Source: Atlantibacter hermannii (GTDB taxonomy: Bacteria > Pseudomonadota > Gammaproteobacteria > Enterobacterales > Enterobacteriaceae). From it: a stretch of 64,000 bases of DNA. Below are positions 54,885 through 62,706 of the stretch, piece by piece (positions within the stretch are counted from its first letter, which is position 1; every line of letters begins with the position of its first letter). The position numbers and the translations under genes were made by a program. The notes under the pieces were generated by a model that worked only from the letters and a program-made list of their open reading frames with translations, did not search any database and was not told the origin of the DNA. The stretch is from assembly GCF_009907385.1 (NCBI RefSeq), contig NZ_JAAATR010000073.1:62001-126000 (forward strand). The letters are read 5' to 3'.

Positions 54885-55945
54885 GAGCCCTCCGCTAAAC
54901 CGAGCATCTGGCGGATGGCCGTGCGGTCGCTGTTGCGCAGCGCAAAGTCATCAAAGGCGTGGTCGGCCACGTGGATAATATGATCGGAGATAAATTTCGC
55001 CCCTTCCCGCGCGCCGGTCTCGCCGTTTTTCAGGCAGCACTCCCATTCCAGCGTCGCCCAGCCGGGGTAATCGTACTGCGCCAGCTTGCTGAAGATGCCT
55101 TTGAAATCCACCTGTCCGTCGCCCAGCGAACGGAAACGGCCGGGGCGGTCGACCCACGCCTGGTAACCGCCGTAAACGCCGCTCTGCGCGCTGGGGGTAA
55201 ATTCGGCGTCTTTAACGTGAAACGCACGGATGCGCTCATGCCAGAAGTCGATAAAGCCGAGGTAATCCATTTGCTGGAGCACCATGTGGCTCGGGTCAAA
55301 CAGGATGTTGCAGCGCGGATGGTTGCCGGTCAGCTCGAGAAAGCGCCCAAAGGTTGCGCCGTCATGGAGATCTTCGCCGGGATGGAGTTCATAACACAGG
55401 TCCACGCCCGCCTCGTCAAAGCTGTCGAGGATCGGCGTCCAGCGCTGGGCCAGGGAGGTAAAGGCTTCGTCGATCAGCGCGACGTTGCGCGGCGGCCACG
55501 GGTAAAAATAGGGCCAGGCCAGCGCGCCAGAAAAGGTGGCGTGGGCTTTTAAACCGAGCTGCTGCGAGGCTTTGGCGGCGTTTTTTAGCTGTTGCACCGC
55601 CCACTGCTGGCGTCCGGCGCGATCGTTGCGCAGCGCGTCAGGCGCAAATCCGGCGAAGGCCAGTTCGTAAGCCGGATGCACGGCCACCAGTTGGCCCTGT
55701 AAATGGGTCGACAGTTCACTGATCACCAGACCGACATCCGCCAGCTTGCCGCGCACGTCATCGCAGTAAGTCTTGCTGACGGCGGCCTGGTCGAGATCGA
55801 AAATATGGGGGAGATGGGTGGGGATCTGCACCGCCTTGTAGCCCAGCCCCGCCGCCCAGGCGGCTAAGGTGTCCAGTTTATTAAACGGCGGCGCGTCGCC
55901 GATAAACTGGGAGAGAAACAGGGATGGTCCTTTCAGGGTTTTCAC
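54881..55945 (-). CDS. Sugar phosphate isomerase/epimerase-type TIM barrel
   Basis: 354-residue xylose-isomerase-like TIM barrel. The likely metal ligands are Glu in CYELHPGED, Asp/His in NILFDPSHM, His in FHVKD and Glu in ATLEWECC. With two Gfo/Idh/MocA enzymes it resembles the E. coli ycj-type route, where a 3-keto-glycoside is epimerised and cleaved. The exact sugar is unknown. It overlaps both neighbours by 4 bp. Confidence 0.9.
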   Translation of the reverse strand: MKTLKGPSLFLSQFIGDAPPFNKLDTLAAWAAGLGYKAVQIPTHLPHIFDLDQAAVSKTYCDDVRGKLADVGLVISELSTHLQGQLVAVHPAYELAFAGFAPDALRNDRAGRQQWAVQQLKNAAKASQQLGLKAHATFSGALAWPYFYPWPPRNVALIDEAFTSLAQRWTPILDSFDEAGVDLCYELHPGEDLHDGATFGRFLELTGNHPRCNILFDPSHMVLQQMDYLGFIDFWHERIRAFHVKDAEFTPSAQSGVYGGYQAWVDRPGRFRSLGDGQVDFKGIFSKLAQYDYPGWATLEWECCLKNGETGAREGAKFISDHIIHVADHAFDDFALRNSDRTAIRQMLGLAEGS

Positions 55946-57030
55946 AAATACACCTCCTTAATAAATACCGTTCGCTGTTCGCGTACCGCGCGGTCCGCCG
56001 CCAGCACCACCGCCAGACTGTCTATCGCCTGTTGCAGGTGGGTGTCCAGCGGCGCATCGCTGGCAATCGCATGGGCAAAAAATTGTTGTTCCCTGCGGCA
56101 CAGCTCGTAATGATCGGGCTCGTCATCGGTATCGATCCACTCATCGGCAGTGATGAACTGCCCCCGGGCGTCCAGCCCGGCATGATGCAAGCGCAGGGAT
56201 TCGGTGCGGGTATGGGCCTCGACGTTCGCCGACTGCCCTTCGCCGCCCGCCTCGCGCGCCACGATGGACGCCGAGCCGTTGGGGCCAATGACGTCTTTCA
56301 CAAAGAACGCGGTCTGGCTCATCATCGGCCCCCAGCCCGCCTCGTACCAGCCTACCGAACCGTCGCTGAAACGCACCTGCAGCTGGCCGTAGTTGTACTG
56401 CTGTTCGGGGATTTCCTCAGAAAGCCGCACGCCGATGGCGCTCACCGATTCCGGCGTGCTTTGGGTCATCTGGCACATCACGTCCAGATAATGCACCCCG
56501 CAATCGACAATTGGCGACAGCGACTGCATCAGCGCTTTATGCGTCTGCCACGCCTCGCCCGCGCTCTGCTGGTTGAGGTTCATGCGCATCACCAGCGGCT
56601 TGCCGAGGGTATGGCTGAGTTCGATAAAACGCTGCCACACCGGATGCTGGCGCAGAATGTAGCCCACCACCACTTTTTTACCGGCGCGGGCGGCGGCATC
56701 CGCCACCCTTTGAGCACCGCTCACCGTGGTGGCGAGCGGTTTTTCGATAAACAAATGGCAACCGGCGTTCAGCGCGTCAATAGCCAGTTGCTCATGGCTG
56801 TCAGGCCAGGTCGCGATACACACCGCGTCGGGCCGGGCGTCGCTCAGCGCATCCGCGAGCGTGTCATACAGCGCCGGGTCGCCGGTGAGTTTTTCCCGCA
56901 GGCGGGCTTTGGAGTCGCCGCGCGCCACCAGTCCGCACAGGATGAATTCCGGCATGGCGTCCAGGGCCAGCGCGTGCGCGCTGCCCATGTTGCCGCACCC
57001 GACCACCACAATGCGCAGCGGTTTAGCCAT
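55942..57030 (-). CDS. Gfo/Idh/MocA-family sugar oxidoreductase, second gene of sugar operon
   Basis: 362-residue dehydrogenase. The Rossmann motif is IVVVGCGNMGSAHALAL, the catalytic Lys lies in FIEKPLATT, and the Asp/His pair is in VDCGVHYLDVM. It differs clearly from the operon's other dehydrogenase, so the two probably act on different steps or directions (oxidation and later reduction). Overlaps the MFS gene by 8 bp and the isomerase by 4 bp. Confidence 0.9.
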   Translation of the reverse strand: MAKPLRIVVVGCGNMGSAHALALDAMPEFILCGLVARGDSKARLREKLTGDPALYDTLADALSDARPDAVCIATWPDSHEQLAIDALNAGCHLFIEKPLATTVSGAQRVADAAARAGKKVVVGYILRQHPVWQRFIELSHTLGKPLVMRMNLNQQSAGEAWQTHKALMQSLSPIVDCGVHYLDVMCQMTQSTPESVSAIGVRLSEEIPEQQYNYGQLQVRFSDGSVGWYEAGWGPMMSQTAFFVKDVIGPNGSASIVAREAGGEGQSANVEAHTRTESLRLHHAGLDARGQFITADEWIDTDDEPDHYELCRREQQFFAHAIASDAPLDTHLQQAIDSLAVVLAADRAVREQRTVFIKEVYL

Positions 57031-58267
57031 GCTGTTTCTCCTCGCGGTAGTTGAAGGTGAAGAAGAAGATGGCGGAAATAATCACCGCCGCGATTGCCGG
57101 CAGCCACCAGAAGTCCTGCCACTGGGCCAGCGCTTCTGCACCCTCGGCGGTAACGGAACGGTTAAACACCGCGCCGCTGATTTGCGAACCGATCAGCATC
57201 CCCAGACCGTAGGTGAACAGCACCAGCAAGCTTTGAGCCTGGCCTTTAACTTTGTTGCCCGCCACTTTATCGGTGTAGATAAAGCCGATCACGAAAAAGA
57301 AGTCGTAACAGACGCCGTGCAGAATGATGCCGATGTAGATCATCCAGCGGGTTTCTTCATTGATGCTCAGGGCAAACATGGCGTAGCGCAGGAACCATGC
57401 CAGCATCCCGATCAGCAGCATCATTTTGATGCCCAGCGCCCGGAAGAAGAACGGGATCAGCAGCATAAACAGCAACTCGGACATCTGGCCAAACGCCATC
57501 ACCCCGCTGACGTTTTCAAAGCCGAGGGCGGAGATAAACGGCGCGGCGTAAGCGTAATAGGCGGCCAGCGGAATGGAGATCAGCGTGGCGCAGATAATAA
57601 ACACCAGGAAATGGCGCTGTTTCAGCAGCGCGAACGCGTCGGCGCACATCAGGTCGCGCATCGACAGCGGCTTGCCGCGATCCGGCGCGGGGGTGTGCGG
57701 CAGCGTAAAGCTATAAATACCCAGGATCACCGAGGCGACCGCCGCCAGCGTGAAGATGCCGGTGCTGTCGGAAAGCCCGGTAGCGCCAACGATCAGCCCC
57801 GCGACAATCCAGCCGATGGTGCCGAACGCGCGGACAATCGGGAAGCCCTTCTCGCTGTTGCTCAGGCTGTGAAACGCAACGTTGTTGCTGAGCGCGATGG
57901 TCGGCATATAGCACAGCATATAGGCGAAGATGATCCACAGCAGCCCGCTCTGCCCGCTTTCAAACAGCGTCGGCAGCCACCACAGCAGCGCCGCGCCCAC
58001 CAGATGCAGGATCCCCAGCACCTTTTGCGAGGCGAAGAAGCGGTCCACCAGCATCCCCAGCAGGAACGGCGACAGAATCGAGGCGATCGGCCCGGTAGAG
58101 AACGCATCGCCAATCAACGCGCCCAGGCCGTACTTTGACATCACAATCCCCAGGGTAACGTACCACGCCCCCCAGACGAAAAACTCCAGAAACATCATAA
58201 GTGACAAGCGCGGTATGACCCACTTGTGGGTGGCGACCTGTGCGCCGACGGCGGATTGAGAAGACAT
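57023..58267 (-). CDS. MFS sugar/nucleoside transporter (NupG-like family), first gene of operon
   Basis: 414-residue transporter with 12 spans of the nucleoside:H+ symporter-like branch (LMMFLEFFVWGAWYVTLGIVM at the start, NNVAFHSLSNSEKGFPIVRAFGTIGW in the loop after span 4). Its partners suggest a sugar or glycoside as substrate, not a nucleoside. ATG 58267 follows GGAGGATG. The promoter contains two LacI-type operators shared with the divergent regulator. Confidence 0.88.
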   Translation of the reverse strand: MSSQSAVGAQVATHKWVIPRLSLMMFLEFFVWGAWYVTLGIVMSKYGLGALIGDAFSTGPIASILSPFLLGMLVDRFFASQKVLGILHLVGAALLWWLPTLFESGQSGLLWIIFAYMLCYMPTIALSNNVAFHSLSNSEKGFPIVRAFGTIGWIVAGLIVGATGLSDSTGIFTLAAVASVILGIYSFTLPHTPAPDRGKPLSMRDLMCADAFALLKQRHFLVFIICATLISIPLAAYYAYAAPFISALGFENVSGVMAFGQMSELLFMLLIPFFFRALGIKMMLLIGMLAWFLRYAMFALSINEETRWMIYIGIILHGVCYDFFFVIGFIYTDKVAGNKVKGQAQSLLVLFTYGLGMLIGSQISGAVFNRSVTAEGAEALAQWQDFWWLPAIAAVIISAIFFFTFNYREEKQHG

Positions 58268-58308
58268 AGCATCCTCCAGAGATGTAGTTGAGGTAAGTGG
58301 AACGTCCT

Positions 58309-58322
58309 TGTAATCGATTACA
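58309..58322. promoter_or_regulatory. LacI-family operator 1
   Basis: TGTAATCGATTACA is a perfect palindrome with the central CG typical of LacI/GalR sites, 42 bp upstream of the MFS gene. Confidence 0.8.
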
Positions 58323-58340
58323 TGTTATACTGAGGTAAAA

Positions 58341-58354
58341 TGTAATCGATTTCA
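58341..58354. promoter_or_regulatory. LacI-family operator 2
   Basis: TGTAATCGATTTCA repeats operator 1 with one arm imperfect. The two centres are 32 bp apart, three helical turns, so two dimers can bind one DNA face. Confidence 0.75.
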
Positions 58355-58435
58355 GAAAGCTTCTCCAATCTCGGGAACGGCTTTTTGGTATGATTGACGC
58401 AATTCTGCAAGGCGCTTCACAGTTCAAGGATAAGC

Positions 58436-59407
58436 ATGTCGATCGATAAAGTGGCGCGAGTCGCCGGCGTTTCTACTGCCACCGTTTCCCGGGTGCTGAA
58501 TGGCAATCCCGGCGTGAAGCCCCTTACCCGCGAAAAGGTCCTGGCCGCCATCGCCACCTGCGACTATCAACCCAATTTGCTGGCGCGCCAGCTGCGCACC
58601 TCGCGCAGCAATATGCTGCTGGTGCTGGTGTCGAGCATTCTCAACCCCTTCTGCGCGGGCGTGGTACGCGGCATTGAAGAAGAAGCCGAGAAACACGGCT
58701 ATCACATTCTGTTGTGCAATTCGGAGTCGCGGCTCAATCGTGAATCGGCTTACCTGCGTTTGCTGAGCGGCAAAGTGGTGGACGGGGTGATCACGATGGA
58801 TGCCATCAGCTGTTTGCCCGGCCTGACTACACTCATTGGCGACTCGCCATGGGTGCAGTGCGGCGAAGGCGATCCGGGATATAACGCCTCATCGGTGACC
58901 ATTGATAATGGTCTGGCCGCCAAAGCGGCGGTGGATTATCTGGTGGCGCAAGGTTATCAGCGCATCGCCATGATCAACGGCGACGTGCGCTATCTGTACG
59001 CTTCCCAGCGCGAAGCGGGCTATCGCGAAGCCTGCGAAGGCCGCTGGCAGCAGGTGGTGTATACCGAAAGTCTGGAGTATCAGGCCGGGTTTCAGGCGAT
59101 GGAGCAACTGCTGGCTCAGGCGGATAAACCCGACGCGGTGTTCGCTATTTCCGATTCGCTGGCGGGCGGCGCGCTGGCCTGCGCCCATCAACGCGGGCTG
59201 AAGGTGCCGGAACAATTGGCGATTGTCGGGTTTGACGGCATTCCGTTTGGCGAGATCACTACCCCGCCGCTGACGACAATCGCCCAGCCGATTCATCAGC
59301 TGGGCGTGCGTAGCGTGCAGTTACTGCTGGAGCGGATCGATAACCCGGCGATGACGCCGGTGTACGAAATGCTTCCCTGGTCGTTGGTGCAACGTGGTTC
59401 AGCGTAA
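58436..59407 (+). CDS. LacI-family repressor of the adjacent sugar operon
   Basis: 323-residue regulator. The helix-turn-helix and hinge (MSIDKVARVAGVSTATVSRVLNG, then ACDYQPNLLARQLR-type segment) are followed by a sugar-binding core (IVGFDGIPFGEITTPPLTTIAQP). I chose ATG 58436 behind AAGGAT; upstream frames extend into the operators. It is divergent from the four-gene operon and probably represses both directions until the inducer sugar binds. Confidence 0.92.
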   Translation: MSIDKVARVAGVSTATVSRVLNGNPGVKPLTREKVLAAIATCDYQPNLLARQLRTSRSNMLLVLVSSILNPFCAGVVRGIEEEAEKHGYHILLCNSESRLNRESAYLRLLSGKVVDGVITMDAISCLPGLTTLIGDSPWVQCGEGDPGYNASSVTIDNGLAAKAAVDYLVAQGYQRIAMINGDVRYLYASQREAGYREACEGRWQQVVYTESLEYQAGFQAMEQLLAQADKPDAVFAISDSLAGGALACAHQRGLKVPEQLAIVGFDGIPFGEITTPPLTTIAQPIHQLGVRSVQLLLERIDNPAMTPVYEMLPWSLVQRGSA

Positions 59408-59436
59408 GCAGCCCGCTTAAAGCAGGCCTTTATCGA

Positions 59437-59832
59437 TTATTGTTTTTGAAAGCGGTGCGCCACAATGTGCGCCGTTTTGCCTTTTTTCTCCAGCGTACCG
59501 CTGATGCCCACCAGCTCATCCGGGCTGGCCTGGCGATCTTTCGCCACCTCCGGCGGGATCACCACTTCGACTTCCCCGGTACGATCGCGTAATACGTAGC
59601 GGTGATTGTCCGACTGTTCGATCAGGTTGCCACGCAGCGATACGGAAGCCCCGTCATGCATCGCCATCGCCTGTTTCACCGTCATTGAGCGGGCATCCTC
59701 CATACCGCGATAGCCGTCGGTTTGGTCATGCGCGGGCGGCGGCGCTTTGTCCTGCTTCAGCACATCGCCCTGCTGGGCCTGTGCGCCGAAACCCACTAAG
59801 GTCAGGAAAAGAATACCGTGAATCGCTTTCAT
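59437..59832 (-). CDS. ydeI: YdeI/YgiW-family OB-fold stress protein
   Basis: 131-residue periplasmic protein with a signal peptide ending AQAQ and a bacterial OB fold (BOF). Segments DGYRGMEDARSMTVKQAMAMHDGASVSLRGN and YVLRDRTGEVEVVIP match E. coli/Salmonella YdeI, linked to peroxide and antimicrobial-peptide tolerance. I chose the second of two adjacent ATGs for better ribosome-site spacing. In Salmonella ydeI is controlled by RcsB, PhoP and PmrA, which fits the pmrCAB genes in this window. Confidence 0.9.
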   Translation of the reverse strand: MKAIHGILFLTLVGFGAQAQQGDVLKQDKAPPPAHDQTDGYRGMEDARSMTVKQAMAMHDGASVSLRGNLIEQSDNHRYVLRDRTGEVEVVIPPEVAKDRQASPDELVGISGTLEKKGKTAHIVAHRFQKQ

Positions 59833-59911
59833 CATGCTCTCCCGTCATTTTTATATGATACCTAAGCCTGGCATACTCCCGTTAAGTTGACGGCGCGAAA
59901 ATACTATATTG

Positions 59912-60046
59912 ATGAAATTCAGGATTATTCTCTGCGTTATTACCGCTGCGCTTTGCTGCTATTCAGGCGTAATGGAATACCTGCCGAACTCTCCTACACT
60001 TATTAAGCGTTGCGTTAAATCCCATCGGGATCACGTATTCTGTTAA
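59912..60046 (+). CDS. Possible 44-residue exported or membrane peptide
   Basis: Small frame with a hydrophobic N-terminus (MKFRIILCVITAALCCYSG) and a basic, Cys-containing tail ending DHVFC. No ribosome site precedes it, so it may be leaderless or chance. It lies 18 bp before the next gene on the same strand. Confidence 0.28.
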   Translation: MKFRIILCVITAALCCYSGVMEYLPNSPTLIKRCVKSHRDHVFC

Positions 60047-60064
60047 AAATGAACAGGTTGAATT

Positions 60065-60568
60065 ATGGCAAAACCCGCCTCGGTGCAAAATAAAATACCG
60101 GTTAAAGAGAGCCCTCAATGGCTGGCCTTTGAATATATCATGCAAAAGTATGGCGGCGTGGCGCTGGTTAGCATTGTTTGCCTGGGGCTGCTGGGGTTAT
60201 TTTCTGACGGGGTGTTAAGTTCTAAACGCATCAGCGATCCGTCTCACGCGTTAAGCGTGGAATATGAAAAAATGGGTCGTATTGACAGCGACATGAATAT
60301 TAAAATCGAAACGGCGACGACGGGAGAAAATGTCACGCTGGTGCTCGGCGGCGACCTGATGGAAGCCAACGAAATCACATCGCTTTACCCGGCAGCAGAA
60401 CGGATGACCAGCCATAACGGCGAGCTGGTATTACACTACCGCGCCAGCCCGACGCCCGGCCCGTTTGCCGTCTGGCTGGGCGTAACGCCTCGTCAGGTTG
60501 GCGAGCATCACTATACTCTGCGGTCCGGCGACAAAACGCTGACCTTTAATCAGTTTATCCTTCCCTAA
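60065..60568 (+). CDS. Single-span membrane-anchored protein of unknown function
   Basis: 167-residue protein. About 28 cytoplasmic residues precede one span (GGVALVSIVCLGLLGLFS). A periplasmic beta-rich domain of about 115 residues follows, ending GDKTLTFNQFILP. The extracytoplasmic part contains regular beta segments (IKIETATTGENVTLVLGGD, ELVLHYRASPTPGPFAVWLGV). No family recognised. It lies 13 bp before a DUF421 gene and probably works with it. Confidence 0.8.
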   Translation: MAKPASVQNKIPVKESPQWLAFEYIMQKYGGVALVSIVCLGLLGLFSDGVLSSKRISDPSHALSVEYEKMGRIDSDMNIKIETATTGENVTLVLGGDLMEANEITSLYPAAERMTSHNGELVLHYRASPTPGPFAVWLGVTPRQVGEHHYTLRSGDKTLTFNQFILP

Positions 60569-60581
60569 CGAGGCGCCAGGT

Positions 60582-61025
60582 ATGGAAACGGTACTGAGAG
60601 CGGTCAGCGTTTATATTGTGCTGGTGATCGTGTTTAAAATCGCCGGTCGCCGCACCCTGCTGCAAATGACCAATTTCGATCTGATTTTAATTTTGATTAT
60701 CAGCGAAGCCACCCAACAGGCGTTATTAGGCAACGATTTTTCTGTCGTTGGCGCGTCGCTAACCATTATTACCCTGATCTGCGCCGATATTATTTTTGGC
60801 ATTCTGAAAAAATACGTTCCCGGCGTCGATAATATGATTGACGGCGTCCCGGTTATTTTAGTGGCGGACGGCATTCCTAATCAGAAAAAACTGAAAATGA
60901 CTGACATCAGCGTTGATGATGTGATGGTGGCGGCGCGTTGTAATCAGAGCATTATCGATATCAAAGATATCAAGTTTGCTATTCTTGAAAAGAATGGCCA
61001 GATATCCATTATCCCCTATCAATAA
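60582..61025 (+). CDS. DUF421 (YetF/YcaP-like) membrane protein
   Basis: 147-residue protein with three N-terminal spans, including FKIAGRRTLLQMTNFDLILILIISEATQQALLG, the hallmark of the DUF421 family. A short soluble part follows (DGVPVILVADGIPNQKKLKMTDISVDDVMVAAR). It is shorter than E. coli YcaP (about 230). Function unknown. Cotranscribed with the preceding membrane protein and, 15 bp later, the CinA-family gene. Confidence 0.88.
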   Translation: METVLRAVSVYIVLVIVFKIAGRRTLLQMTNFDLILILIISEATQQALLGNDFSVVGASLTIITLICADIIFGILKKYVPGVDNMIDGVPVILVADGIPNQKKLKMTDISVDDVMVAARCNQSIIDIKDIKFAILEKNGQISIIPYQ

Positions 61026-61040
61026 AACAGAGCGCTTACT

Positions 61041-61538
61041 ATGGATCAGGAAAAATTAATTCAACAAGCAGAAGAACTGGGAAAACTGTTTATTGCCAAA
61101 AAGCTGCGCCTGACCACGGCGGAATCCTGCACTGGCGGGCAGCTGGCCGTGGCGCTGTGCGCGGCGGAAAATACCCCGGATTTTTACAGCTGCGGTTTTA
61201 TCACGTTTAACGATGAGGCGAAAAGCAAACTGGTGAACGTCCGGCCGGAAACGCTCGCCCGCTACACCGCCGTGAGCCAGCAGACAGTGGAAGAGATGGT
61301 GGCCGGTGCCATTGCGCGATCGGGAGAAGATATCGGCGTCGCGATCAGCGGCTACGCCGGGCCGGACGGCGGCTCCGACGGCACGCCCGCCGGAACGGTA
61401 TGGTTCGCATGGGGACAGGCGGAGAATATTAAAACGGCGGTAAAACGCTTTGACGGCGACAGCGTTTCAGTGCTTCAGCAGGCGGTGGTGTATGCGATTT
61501 CAATGTTGAAAGAGTATGTTACGCAACACGAAAATTAA
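61041..61538 (+). CDS. ydeJ: CinA/PncC-family nicotinamide-nucleotide amidase-like protein (YdeJ)
   Basis: 165-residue enzyme of the CinA C-terminal family. The nucleophile motif TAESCTGGQL and the GYAGPDGGSDGTPAGTVWFAW loop are intact, so deamidation of nicotinamide mononucleotide is plausible. E. coli has ydeJ, a paralogue of pncC, beside ydeI, which supports the name. ATG 61041 has a weak site. Role besides NAD salvage not known. Confidence 0.82.
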   Translation: MDQEKLIQQAEELGKLFIAKKLRLTTAESCTGGQLAVALCAAENTPDFYSCGFITFNDEAKSKLVNVRPETLARYTAVSQQTVEEMVAGAIARSGEDIGVAISGYAGPDGGSDGTPAGTVWFAWGQAENIKTAVKRFDGDSVSVLQQAVVYAISMLKEYVTQHEN

Positions 61539-61573
61539 GCGCTGACACCGGGATGCGTTCCCGGTGTTCACCC

Positions 61574-62503
61574 TCAGGCCACCTTCTGCGCCTGTTCGAC
61601 CGGACTGACCAGCGTCCGGCTGCGCGAACCGTCTACCGCCACCGCGCTTTCTCCTTCCACCGTCACGCGACGCACCAGCCGCGGCTGATTGCCATAGTCA
61701 TTTACCGCGTAATGCTGGGTGGTACGGTTATCCCAGATCGCCACATCGTCCTGCTGCCACTGCCAGCGCACGGTGTTTTCCAGCCGGGTAATGCGATTTT
61801 GCAGCAGCTCGAAAATCTTCGCCGATTCTTTACTGCTGAAGCCCACCAGCCGCTTAAAGAAATGCCCCAGCAGCAGCGCCCGTTCGCCTGAGACCGGATG
61901 AACATGCACCAGCGGATGCTCCGCTTCCCAGACCGAGGAGACGAACACTTTCTGGTGATGCTCCAGCCGGTGGGCCTCGGTCACCGTGCGCTCCGCGCCG
62001 TAATCATAGTCGTTGCTGTGTACCGCGCGCAGCGACTCGGCGAAGCGTTTGAGCGCTTCCGGCAACTGTTCATAGGCCGCTGCGGTATTGGCCCACACCG
62101 TATCGCCGCCATATGCCGGTATGGTCACCCCGCGCAGGATCGAGATTTTAGGGAATGCCTCAACAAAGGTGACATCGGTATGCCATGAGTCGGCGCGCCC
62201 GCCGCCTTTTGAGGCATCGAGTTCAAACAGTTTGCTGTTGCCCGGCGCAGGTACGGTGGGATGAGGCACAATCTTGCCGAATCGCGCGCCAAACGCCTGA
62301 TGGGTTTCATCCGTCAGATGCTGCTGCTGGCGAAAGAACAGGACTTTATATTTGATTAACGCCGCTTCAATTTGGGCGAACAACGCATCGTCCAGATCGG
62401 GAGATAAACGCACGCCTCTGACTTCAGCGCCAATATTTCCCGCGACCGGGTGAATGTCTACTAATGAAAACGCGTGATCGAAAGCGTTGACCGACGTACT
62501 CAT
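61574..62503 (-). CDS. TauD/TfdA-family Fe(II)/2-oxoglutarate dioxygenase
   Basis: 309-residue oxygenase. Iron ligands are His108 and Asp110 in WHTDVTF and His264 in TTQHYAVND. The 2-oxoglutarate Arg lies in QPRLVRRVTVEG (275-279). I chose ATG 62503; a 46-codon upward extension has no family support. It may hydroxylate taurine, another sulfonate or an alkyl sulfate, freeing sulfite or sulfate. Unlike tauABCD, no transporter or regulator is attached, so the substrate stays open. Confidence 0.9.
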   Translation of the reverse strand: MSTSVNAFDHAFSLVDIHPVAGNIGAEVRGVRLSPDLDDALFAQIEAALIKYKVLFFRQQQHLTDETHQAFGARFGKIVPHPTVPAPGNSKLFELDASKGGGRADSWHTDVTFVEAFPKISILRGVTIPAYGGDTVWANTAAAYEQLPEALKRFAESLRAVHSNDYDYGAERTVTEAHRLEHHQKVFVSSVWEAEHPLVHVHPVSGERALLLGHFFKRLVGFSSKESAKIFELLQNRITRLENTVRWQWQQDDVAIWDNRTTQHYAVNDYGNQPRLVRRVTVEGESAVAVDGSRSRTLVSPVEQAQKVA

Positions 62504-62706
62504 GGGATGTTCCTCAATAGTGTGCGGAAACATCACCTTAAAGAGCAGGACTGGCGGAACAAACCACTTTATCCGCATTTCCATTGCCAGATTGCGCAAA
62601 TGCCTTTTCCCCACCCCGTTGTACCCAGGCCACAAATTCACGCATCAAATTCGGCGAATGTCCCAGAATTTCTTATCCTTAAAGACTCAGGGTGCAGGAG
62701 CGCATT
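62504..62706. other. Divergent promoter gap, TauD-type gene and EAL gene
   Basis: About 200 bp with both promoters. I see no operator I can name; a strong ribosome site (GCAGGAG) precedes ATG 62707. Confidence 0.3.

Noticed and set aside
56726..58138. 470-codon forward frame opposite the sugar dehydrogenase and MFS genes
   Set aside because: Low-complexity Arg/Gln/His composition, no ribosome site, and the opposite strand holds clear enzyme families.
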